Made by a program: the position numbers and the translations under genes. From positions 1-5,185 of the forward strand of contig CAMOGO010000112.1 in assembly GCA_946614075.1 (NCBI GenBank): a stretch of 5,185 nucleotides of DNA. The letters run 5' to 3'. Shown here piece by piece: positions 1 through 4,936 of this stretch. This DNA comes from an uncultured Lachnospiraceae bacterium (GTDB lineage Bacteria; Bacillota_A; Clostridia; Lachnospirales; Lachnospiraceae). How positions within the stretch are numbered: position 1 is the stretch's first letter; every line of letters starts with the position of its first letter. The notes beneath the pieces were generated by a model that had not been told where the DNA came from, ran no database searches, and saw only the letters and a list, made by a program, of their open reading frames with translations.

Positions 1-357
1 CTCCTCGGCTGCCGCAGCGCCGCCCGCGGCACTGTCAGCCTGATCGCCGCTCACCTGACCGCTGGCCTGATTGCTGGCTGCCTGGTCGCTGCCGGACTGA
101 TTGGTGCCGGATCCGTCAGCCTGCTGTGCGCTGCCTGACTGCTGGGAGCCATCTACCGTGCCTGTTTTCTTGGTGCCGCCGGAATTGGATCCGATGCTGC
201 CGATCACTCCGAGGATGATCACAGCCATCAGGATCAGGAACCAAGGCCTGAGAAATATCGGTTTCTTGTTTTTCCCGCCGCAATGCGGGCATACCTTTGC
301 ACTTTTGGCTATCTTAGCACCGCAGTGCTTGCAGATGATGGTTTTGGATTTTGCCAT
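1..357 (-). CDS. Zinc-ribbon single-pass membrane protein, C-terminus cut by left edge
   Basis: The visible 119 residues begin MAKSKTIICKHCGAKIAKSA. Two CxxC knuckles (C9/C12 and C23/C26) form a short zinc-ribbon, followed by one hydrophobic membrane segment at about residues 35-55. From about residue 57 to the edge comes a low-complexity linker rich in Ser, Gly, Gln, Ala and Asp. In Bacillota this order (cytoplasmic zinc ribbon, one membrane helix, flexible linker) usually precedes an extracellular beta-sandwich domain such as DUF4352, but that part lies outside the window, so the identity of the C-terminal domain is inference. The start is supported by an AGGAGGA ribosome binding site at 362-368, four bases from the ATG, and by an extended -10 promoter about 50 bp upstream. 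It lies downstream of the HTH gene in the same direction but seems to have its own promoter. The exact function is unknown. Confidence 0.8.
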   Translation of the reverse strand, partial: MAKSKTIICKHCGAKIAKSAKVCPHCGGKNKKPIFLRPWFLILMAVIILGVIGSIGSNSGGTKKTGTVDGSQQSGSAQQADGSGTNQSGSDQAASNQASGQVSGDQADSAAGGAAAAEE

Positions 358-404
358 TTTGTCCTCCTCTTTCTCATATAAATCTGTACTGGTTTTGTCT
401 GATC

Positions 405-413
405 AGTATAGCA
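405..413 (-). promoter_or_regulatory. Extended -10 promoter of the zinc-ribbon gene
   Basis: Read on the minus strand the sequence is TGC-TATACT, an extended -10 (TGn) with a 5/6 match to TATAAT. No convincing -35 hexamer lies 16-18 bp upstream, which is tolerated when TGn is present. Transcription would start near 398, giving a leader of about 40 nt before the ATG at 357. The kinase promoter in this window has the same TGCTATA core. Confidence 0.5.
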
Positions 414-430
414 GTTTTGAGAGGGGGACG

Positions 431-451
431 TTGGTACCGCAGCGGTGGCAA
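431..451. repeat. Operator-like palindrome upstream of the zinc-ribbon promoter
   Basis: The core ACCGC-A-GCGGT (436-446) is a perfect 5-bp dyad around one base. Outer TTG (431-433) and CAA (449-451) also pair, with one mismatch and one G-T between. Its centre lies about 43 bp upstream of the inferred zinc-ribbon transcription start, a spacing typical of an activator site. Too short to act as a terminator. The regulatory role is inference. Confidence 0.3.
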
Positions 452-526
452 TATGAGGGAAACAGGAAGGAAAGGGAGAAAAAACGCTCATTTGTCGGGC
501 AGGGGAGGCCCGCAGGAGGACGTTTA

Positions 527-588
527 GCCGTAGAAGATGCCTTGCCGTAGAAGATGTTGCGCCGGAGGGTGTCAAGCCGTAAAAGATG
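527..588. repeat. Three copies of a 13-nt direct repeat, GCCGTARAAGATG
   Basis: Copies are at 527-539 and 544-556 (GCCGTAGAAGATG, identical) and at 576-588 (GCCGTAAAAGATG, one change). Start-to-start spacing is 17 and 32 bp. A separate GAGGACGTT is present at 516-524 and again at 597-605, so the block looks partly duplicated. It lies between the HTH stop codon and the zinc-ribbon promoter; on the minus-strand transcript it forms the 3' region of the HTH mRNA. No ORF here is convincing. Confidence 0.7.
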
Positions 589-610
589 TCCTGCCTGAGG
601 ACGTTACGGC
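576..610 (-). repeat. Imperfect hairpin spanning the HTH stop codon
   Basis: GCCGTAA (576-582) is the exact reverse complement of TTACGGC (604-610), and inside it GTCCT (588-592) pairs with AGGAC (598-602) around a 5-nt loop. The asymmetric internal part is 5 nt against 1 nt. On the minus-strand mRNA the structure includes the TAA stop of the HTH gene. No T-run follows directly, so it is not a canonical intrinsic terminator. The pair arm is one of the three 13-nt repeats, so the other two copies could substitute with 6 pairs. Confidence 0.5.
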
Positions 611-1056
611 TGCCCGCAGGGGGCGAGAGGCGTCATGTTATGTTTTTCGAGAAGTGCGTTCACGGCGTGGATGTCGTGGATCTCGCTGTTGGCTGCGATC
701 ATGAGCACGGCGTCGCGGGGAAGGCGGGGATAAAGCGGAGCCAGACCGTAGAGCTCGAGGGCTCGCTGCATTTCATCGAGCGTAAGCCGGGCGGCGAAGC
801 AGAGGCGGAGGATCACGTCTCTTTGGCGCGTGCGTTTTTGCTCGGAAACCAGCTTGTAGCCGTACCCCTCCGGGATATCCGCCGCGATGAAAATGTCCTG
901 CTGCCGCAGGCCTTTCGCGCGGATCCGCTTGCGGATGTAGTCCGCAAAGGGACGGTCTGTGGTCACGATTTTTTCCTCATGTTCCTTCAGGACAGAGGAG
1001 ATGTCGTCCGGCTTGGCACTTCTTAGGACTTTTGTCAGATTGTCTGTCGTTTTCAT
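604..1056 (-). CDS. XRE-like helix-turn-helix transcriptional regulator
   Basis: This 150-residue cytoplasmic protein begins MKTTDNLTKVLRSAKPDDIS. The stretch at about residues 37-102 (FADYIRKRIRAKGLRQQDIF onward, through the RQRDVILRL helix) has the five-helix pattern of the XRE/Cro family: a 'KGLRQQDI' turn, then a Tyr/Lys-rich recognition segment, then an amphipathic helix. Residues 105-145 (LAPLYPRLPRDAVLMIAANS onward) form a helical C-terminal extension of unknown role. The reading frame stays open upstream to 2265, but only because it runs antisense to the kinase; the ATG at 1056 is preferred, with GAGG (1064-1067) 7 nt before it. It is divergent from the kinase, with 72 bp between the starts, which suggests it binds there or is controlled by the kinase. 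The N-terminal 35 residues contain several Thr and Ser that could be phosphorylation sites; this is inference. Target genes are unknown. Confidence 0.8.
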   Translation of the reverse strand: MKTTDNLTKVLRSAKPDDISSVLKEHEEKIVTTDRPFADYIRKRIRAKGLRQQDIFIAADIPEGYGYKLVSEQKRTRQRDVILRLCFAARLTLDEMQRALELYGLAPLYPRLPRDAVLMIAANSEIHDIHAVNALLEKHNMTPLAPCGQP

Positions 1057-1085
1057 GGTCAAACCTCGTAAATTGGATTTGGCTG

Positions 1086-1094
1086 TGCTATAAT
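1086..1094 (+). promoter_or_regulatory. Extended -10 promoter of the kinase gene
   Basis: TGC-TATAAT, with a perfect -10 at 1089-1094 and TG at 1086-1087. The -35 region at 16-18 bp spacing does not match TTGACA, so recognition would rely on the extended -10. Transcription would start near 1101, leaving a leader of about 28 nt. The opposite HTH gene must use the same 72-bp interval, but I see no clear -10/-35 pair on the minus strand. Confidence 0.6.
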
Positions 1095-1128
1095 TTGCTG
1101 AAATACAGATGAAGGATGGGATAACCCA

Positions 1129-2232
1129 GTGACGATAGACGAGGAACTCACGCTTTCGTATTACAAGGAGATAAGCGAACTGAATAAGGATCACGGGGTT
1201 TTTCTCGTTAAAAATATACAGACGGGCCGGCTTGGTGTCAAGAAGGTGCTGTCTGTATTCAATGTGGATGTGTACCGCAGCCTGATCCGACACCCGGTGT
1301 GCAATACGCCGCGGATTTACGAGGCGATCGAGGACGGCGGGAAGCTGATCGTGATCGAGGAATACATAAACGGGACGAGCTTGAAGGAGATCCTCGACGG
1401 CGGTGTGCTGTCGGAGGAGGACGCGGTTGCGATCGCGATCAAGCTGTGCCGGATTGTCCGGGACCTGCACCGCCAGACTCCGCCGATCGTCCACCGGGAT
1501 ATCAAGCCCAGCAATATCATCCTGACGGATGAGGGCAGGGTAAAGCTTCTGGACATGAACGCGGCCAAGCAGTACCAGGGTGATACCGGGCAGGACACGC
1601 AGCTGATCGGGACGGTGGGCTTTGCGGCCCCGGAGCAGTACGGCTTCGGGTCTTCCACACCTCAGACGGACATCTACGCGATCGGCGTGCTGATGGCTTT
1701 TCTCGTCCACGGCACCTTTGCCCGCCAATCCCTGTCGGCCAGCGCCTATGACCGGATCGTGGAAAAGTGCACCCGCATGGACCCGGAAGACCGGTATGTT
1801 TCCGTGGACGAGGTCATCGAGGAGCTTACGAGGATCTGGAACGGCACGGCAGACGATGGCGCAAGTAAGAAAGCAGAGAAGAAAACAGGGAGATTTATCC
1901 CCTGGCTTTTGCCGGGATTTCGAGCCTTGAAACCGATCCGCATGGCAGTTTCCCTGCTCCTTTATGGAATGCTGGCCGCAGGGGTAGCCGGTGCCACCAT
2001 CGAGGGGGTTACTTCGCCGGCCTTGCTTTGGTTCAATCGCGTGATGCTTTTCCTGGCCGTGATCGCCGCCATACTTGTCATTGGAAACTATATGGATATC
2101 TGGGACGCCCTTGGCATCACGAGGATACGGAACCGATGGTTGCGGTGGATCGTGGCTGTCCTCGCAGGAGCAGCGGCATTTATGCTGGTCATGATCATGC
2201 TCGTGCTCATAGAAATGATCATCGGGGCGTGA
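1129..2232 (+). CDS. Membrane-anchored Hanks-type Ser/Thr protein kinase without PASTA repeats
   Basis: The 367-residue protein has an N-terminal kinase domain (about 12-240) and a three-helix membrane tail (about 270-290, 304-321 and 338-365). Visible kinase features are a VKKVL segment with the probable ATP-binding Lys (K39, or K38), the catalytic loop HRDIKPSN (122-129; D124, K126, N129), the metal-binding Asp in LDMNAAK (D142, so DMN replaces DFG), GTVGFAAPEQ (APE at 167-169), the subdomain IX Asp in QTDIYAIGV (D181), and the late Arg in DRYVSVDE (R222). A GxGxxG loop is not recognisable and no clear alpha-C Glu can be named. By family it transfers phosphate from ATP to Ser/Thr on proteins. 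No PASTA or other extracellular sensor domain is present, only short loops between helices. The start is GTG: GGATGGG (1114-1120) lies 8 nt upstream and nearby ATGs are out of frame. It is divergent from the HTH gene, its most likely partner by position. Confidence 0.9.
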   Translation: MTIDEELTLSYYKEISELNKDHGVFLVKNIQTGRLGVKKVLSVFNVDVYRSLIRHPVCNTPRIYEAIEDGGKLIVIEEYINGTSLKEILDGGVLSEEDAVAIAIKLCRIVRDLHRQTPPIVHRDIKPSNIILTDEGRVKLLDMNAAKQYQGDTGQDTQLIGTVGFAAPEQYGFGSSTPQTDIYAIGVLMAFLVHGTFARQSLSASAYDRIVEKCTRMDPEDRYVSVDEVIEELTRIWNGTADDGASKKAEKKTGRFIPWLLPGFRALKPIRMAVSLLLYGMLAAGVAGATIEGVTSPALLWFNRVMLFLAVIAAILVIGNYMDIWDALGITRIRNRWLRWIVAVLAGAAAFMLVMIMLVLIEMIIGA

Positions 2233-2235
2233 CAG

Positions 2236-2332
2236 GTGCACAGGGGACGGTTCTCGACAGTGCACAGGGGACGGTTCTCTGTGTTGTTAGATATCCCACA
2301 ACACAGAGAACCGTCCCCTGTGCACCGTCCCC
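2236..2332. repeat. Nested REP-like palindrome (GGGGACGGTTCTC family)
   Basis: GTGCACAGGGGACGGTTCTC occurs twice in direct order (2236-2255 and 2260-2279). The second copy begins a perfect 28-bp inverted repeat: 2260-2287 pairs with 2298-2325 around a 10-nt centre containing GATATC. Just outside, a further ACCGTCCCC (2324-2332) is the complement of GGGGACGGT in the first copy (2243-2251), so two inverted pairs are nested. Elements with this core are common in clostridial and other genomes and resemble REP sequences mobilised by RAYT transposases; that link is from general knowledge, and no RAYT gene is in the window. It begins 3 bp after the kinase stop and could terminate or stabilise the kinase mRNA, although no T-run follows. 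Confidence 0.85.
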
Positions 2333-2368
2333 CGCCGTAAACTGTCGATTTTTTGACGTGATAGGTAT

Positions 2369-2397
2369 TTTACAAACGTTGTTCTTTGAATTAAAAT
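2369..2397 (+). promoter_or_regulatory. Sigma-A promoter of the GPH transporter
   Basis: TTTACA (2369-2374) and TAAAAT (2392-2397) are each a 5/6 match to consensus and are separated by exactly 17 bp. Transcription would begin near 2404, giving a leader of about 80 nt before the ATG at 2484. It lies just downstream of the REP-like palindrome, so the transporter is probably transcribed independently of the kinase. Confidence 0.65.
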
Positions 2398-2420
2398 AAA
2401 TACAAAATATCGTGGCCGGA

Positions 2421-2474
2421 TTTCCCCTTTCAGACCACTGGAATATCGATGCAGGGGAGAAGTAAACAAGGAGG
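2421..2474 (+). promoter_or_regulatory. Transporter mRNA leader: weak hairpin and strong RBS
   Basis: TTTCCCC (2421-2427) can pair with GGGGAGA (2454-2460; one G-U) ahead of the AAGGAGG ribosome binding site (2468-2474). The RBS is 9 nt from the ATG at 2484, which decides that start over the in-frame GTG at 2475, which abuts the RBS itself. No riboswitch or cre site is recognised. The hairpin is short and may be chance. Confidence 0.35.
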
Positions 2475-2483
2475 GTGCTCATC

Positions 2484-4295
2484 ATGAATGAGAAAGCAAA
2501 GGGCGGCTTTTTTGACAAGCTTCCGCCCAGTCTGATCAAGAAAAACAATGTAACCCTGATCCCGGAAGGTGCGATCGGATACCTGATCGGTCCGACACTG
2601 GCACTGCTTGCGAACTCTGTACTTTCCAACTACTTTAACAAGTACATGTCTGACGTTCTGCACGTCAATACATGGGCAAGTGCATTTTTCACCTGGCTGC
2701 CGGTTATCTCCGTCATCTTTGTCGTAATCGGAAACATCCTGGTTGGCCGTCTCATGGACAACCTGCATTCCAAGGCAGGCAAGGCTCGTCCGCTGCTTCT
2801 GGTTTCTGTCCCGATCAGCTTGATCGCTATGCTGTTCCTCTTTGTTTTCTCGCCGTACAGTGCGACGAGCACGGAGTGGCATACCGGAGCCCTGGTCTGC
2901 ATCGCGATCGGCTACAATCTGTGGTTCGCCTTCGCATATCCGATGTACTATACACCGCATGCCGCGCTGGTCAGCCTTTCCACCCGTAATTCCAAGGACC
3001 GTGGCCTGCTGGCGACCATTTCCAATGCGACAGCACTGGCGGCTATGGGTCTTTCCAGCATGATCCTGCCCTTCTTCCTGAACCTGCTCTTTGTCTATGA
3101 CATGAGCGGCAAGGGTACCCCGGTCATGAACGACGCTGGCGTCGTGCAGTACTATGTCGATGAGTTCGGCGCAGCGATCTACGATGCCCAGGCTTCCTAC
3201 GATCACTGGAAAATCTTTGTCATTGCCCTGATCGTGATCACCTTCATCGGTGTCCTGATCGAGTATTTCTTCACCCGCGAGCGTGTCACCGAGGAGTCCG
3301 CAGGTGATCAGACCCAGGCCAAGGCGGCTCTGCCGATCGGCGAGCAGGCTGCGATCTGCTTCAAGGATCGTTTCTGGGTCATCATGATGGTATTCTTCTT
3401 CCTGTACCAGTTTGGCGGTATGGTCAAGAACGTTTCCCAGAACTATTTCTGCACGGCGATGTTCCCGGATGCCATGGGCAACTACACGGTAGCCTACGGC
3501 GGACAGCTGCAGGGTACTCTGGCTATCATCGGCGCCATCCCGACGGCCATCGGTATGGTCATCGCTCTGCCGCTTGCCAATATGCTGGGAAGCAAGGCAA
3601 AGGCAATCCTGTCCGGCGCGGCGGTTGCTGTCGTCGGTGGTGTGATCGGTATGATCGCTCCCACCAATTTCATTGTTGTCGTCATCTCCTTCGTCATCAA
3701 GGCTCTGGGCTCCACCCCGGCCATGTACCTGTCCCTGGCACTGCTGGCGGATATCTTTGATCATCAGGAGGCTGTCTACGGTGCCCGTACCGACGGTCTG
3801 TCCATGACGATCTACGGCGCGATCATGGCTGGTATGACCGGCCTGGCAACCGGTGTCCTGAACGCCGTCCTGAGCGCTGTCCAGTACGATGTCTCCACCC
3901 TGCAGGTCAACGGCGCACTCCGTGCCGCAATGCCGTGGGTCTTCATCGGCGGCGAGACCATCTGCTACCTGGGTATCTTCATCATCTTCCTGGCTATGGG
4001 CGTTGAGAAGTTCAGCAAGATCGACCACATCGCGATCGTAGCTGACCAGAAGGCAGCTGCTGAGGCTGAGGGCCGCACCTACATCTCCGCTGTGGAGAAG
4101 ATCCGCATGGAGGAAGGCGAGGAGGCTTATCAGGAAGAGCTGAAGAAGCAGGCTGACGAGGCTGCGAAGGAAGAGGCTCGCCTGGCGAAGCTGACTGCCG
4201 AGCAGCGCAAAGCTCAGGCTGACGCCGAGGCCAAGATTCTGGCTGAGTTCAACGAGCTCCGTAAGAATGTAGGCCGCAGCGAGATTAAGCTGTAA
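2484..4295 (+). CDS. GPH-family (MelB-like) sugar:cation symporter with charged C-terminal tail
   Basis: A 603-residue MFS-fold permease of the glycoside-pentoside-hexuronide:cation symporter family, expected to import a glycoside or sugar with Na+ or H+. About 12 membrane helices can be drawn (near 28-47, 68-90, 103-124, 136-158, 178-204, 243-263, 295-316, 340-366, 372-392, 394-422, 438-466, 484-507). Family marks are GRLMDN...GKARP (88-103) after helix 2, YPMYYTPHAALVSLSTRNSK (152-171) with KDRG, and ADIFDHQEAVYGARTDG (422-438) before helix 11. A loop of about 38 residues (205-242) separates helices 5 and 6. The tail from about 508 is cytoplasmic and rich in Glu, Lys and Ala (EEAYQEELKKQADEAAKEEA), likely a long helix or coiled coil. 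MelB-type proteins are usually about 450-480 residues, so most of the extra length is this tail; it does not resemble the IIA domain of LacS-type members. C-ending codons dominate, suggesting strong expression. No enzyme gene sits beside it, so the substrate is unknown. Confidence 0.9.
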   Translation: MNEKAKGGFFDKLPPSLIKKNNVTLIPEGAIGYLIGPTLALLANSVLSNYFNKYMSDVLHVNTWASAFFTWLPVISVIFVVIGNILVGRLMDNLHSKAGKARPLLLVSVPISLIAMLFLFVFSPYSATSTEWHTGALVCIAIGYNLWFAFAYPMYYTPHAALVSLSTRNSKDRGLLATISNATALAAMGLSSMILPFFLNLLFVYDMSGKGTPVMNDAGVVQYYVDEFGAAIYDAQASYDHWKIFVIALIVITFIGVLIEYFFTRERVTEESAGDQTQAKAALPIGEQAAICFKDRFWVIMMVFFFLYQFGGMVKNVSQNYFCTAMFPDAMGNYTVAYGGQLQGTLAIIGAIPTAIGMVIALPLANMLGSKAKAILSGAAVAVVGGVIGMIAPTNFIVVVISFVIKALGSTPAMYLSLALLADIFDHQEAVYGARTDGLSMTIYGAIMAGMTGLATGVLNAVLSAVQYDVSTLQVNGALRAAMPWVFIGGETICYLGIFIIFLAMGVEKFSKIDHIAIVADQKAAAEAEGRTYISAVEKIRMEEGEEAYQEELKKQADEAAKEEARLAKLTAEQRKAQADAEAKILAEFNELRKNVGRSEIKL

Positions 4296-4309
4296 ATACA
4301 TCAAATGAA

Positions 4310-4352
4310 AGGGGATGGTTTTCTGTACACAGGGTACAGAGAACCGTCCCCT
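4310..4352 (+). terminator. REP-like hairpin after the transporter, probable terminator
   Basis: An arm at 4310-4328 pairs with 4334-4352 around a 5-nt loop, giving a 19-pair stem of which two pairs are G-U on the plus-strand RNA (4316/4346 and 4321/4341). The right arm ends GAGAACCGTCCCC, the same core as the element at 2236-2332. It begins 15 bp after the transporter stop. The downstream sequence has only a short TATTTT rather than a T-run, so termination efficiency is uncertain; 3'-end protection is an equal possibility. Confidence 0.6.
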
Positions 4353-4397
4353 CATGCTATTTTGGAGGAGCGATTGTCTCTTCGGGTTGTCCAGGAA

Positions 4398-4870
4398 CCT
4401 GTCATGTCTCAAATGTCAAGGTCAGTTTCGAAAAACAGGCGATTGCATTGAACTGCTCTGAGCGACTTGACGGTCCAAAATGCGAAACTTCAATGTTTAG
4501 CCTCGATGATAGGAAGCTGCATTGATATTTCGGAATTGAGATCGGATCAGTTTTTGAAAATGTCAATGCAGAGCCCATGAATAACGGATGCCACCTTGAT
4601 GCCCCTAAAATTGAAACCTGATCAGAAATGAGCAATGTAAATGCAAGACCATCGGATCGAGGCTGGCGCATTGATATTTCGGGATTTGGATAAGATTGGT
4701 GATGCTTGGTTATCAATGTGAGATCCCAATGAGAGGGGGGTGGCATTGACATTCTGAAAAAATGAGCAGGTAAGGATTTGCAGACATCAAGGTACAATTC
4801 CAGCAGGTGGGGGTTGGCATTGACATTTTGAGAAATGTACAGTCGAGCAATCGGAAAAGGCAAAGCAATA
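4398..4870. repeat. Degenerate ~74.5-bp array with alternating inverted boxes
   Basis: Forward boxes GCATTGA start at 4445, 4519, 4593 (degenerate ACCTTGA), 4668, 4743 and 4817, so the steps are 74, 74, 75, 75 and 74 bp. Inverted boxes TCAATG start at 4416 (TCAAGG), 4490, 4563, 4638 (TAAATG), 4713 and 4787 (TCAAGG), with steps of 74, 73, 75, 75 and 74 bp. The extended motif is roughly GCATTGAYATTTYGRRAT, and the inverted arms match it in reverse complement. Each unit is a palindrome of about 50 bp with a purine-rich linker of about 25 bp before the next. Similarity between units is partial outside the boxes. Because steps of 74 and 75 alternate, copies fall in different reading frames, so a 153-codon minus-strand frame across 4402-4863 is not a repeat protein. 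No gene is seen in 4353-4936. The function is unknown. Confidence 0.7.
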
Positions 4871-4887
4871 TCCCTCGAAAAGGGATA
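4869..4887 (+). repeat. Hairpin upstream of the MBL-fold gene
   Basis: TATCCCT (4869-4875) pairs perfectly with AGGGATA (4881-4887) around CGAAA, a 7-bp stem. It lies 49 bp before the ATG at 4937, with no T-run, so it is more likely a leader hairpin or operator than a terminator. No clear sigma-A promoter is visible for the downstream gene; TTGACA hexamers at 4746-4751 and 4820-4825 lack a matching -10. Confidence 0.4.
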
Positions 4888-4936
4888 CGAGAAACGTTAA
4901 TGCCGAGAAGCTTTCTTAAAAATGAGGAGGAGAAAA

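Noticed and set aside
474..512. Minus-strand intrinsic terminator (CGGGC/GCCCG stem then T-run)
   Set aside because: The stem is only 5 bp with a 7-nt loop, and the TTTTTT is about 11 nt beyond it, too far for a canonical terminator.
101..1026. Plus-strand frames at 101-550 and 586-1026
   Set aside because: They lie opposite the zinc-ribbon and HTH genes, lack recognisable domains and have no supporting ribosome binding site.
1057..2265. Minus-strand extension of the HTH frame to 553 codons
   Set aside because: It runs antisense to the kinase. The ATG at 1056 has an RBS and gives a protein of normal length for the family.
2430..4412. 660-codon minus-strand frame opposite the transporter
   Set aside because: It is the antisense shadow of a gene with strongly biased third positions; the plus strand has clear GPH motifs, a promoter and an RBS.
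4364..4451. Small TTG-started ORF after GGAGG (4364-4368)
   Set aside because: It gives only about 25 codons with no recognised similarity and runs into the repeat array; an orphan RBS-like match is expected by chance.
4402..4863. 153-codon minus-strand open frame across the repeat array
   Set aside because: It coincides with the 74-75 bp array, but the repeat copies are read in different frames (NVNANP in one, RMSMPP in the next), there is no ribosome binding site of note, and the composition is not protein-like.
4398..4870. CRISPR array
   Set aside because: The period of about 74 bp resembles repeat plus spacer, but the repeats are degenerate and share only 6-20 bases, with alternating inverted boxes; no cas gene is present.
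4398..4936. tRNA genes, suggested by the 74-75 nt unit length
   Set aside because: No unit has a TTCRANY T-loop, acceptor stem or anticodon arm; the unit symmetry is palindromic, not cloverleaf.
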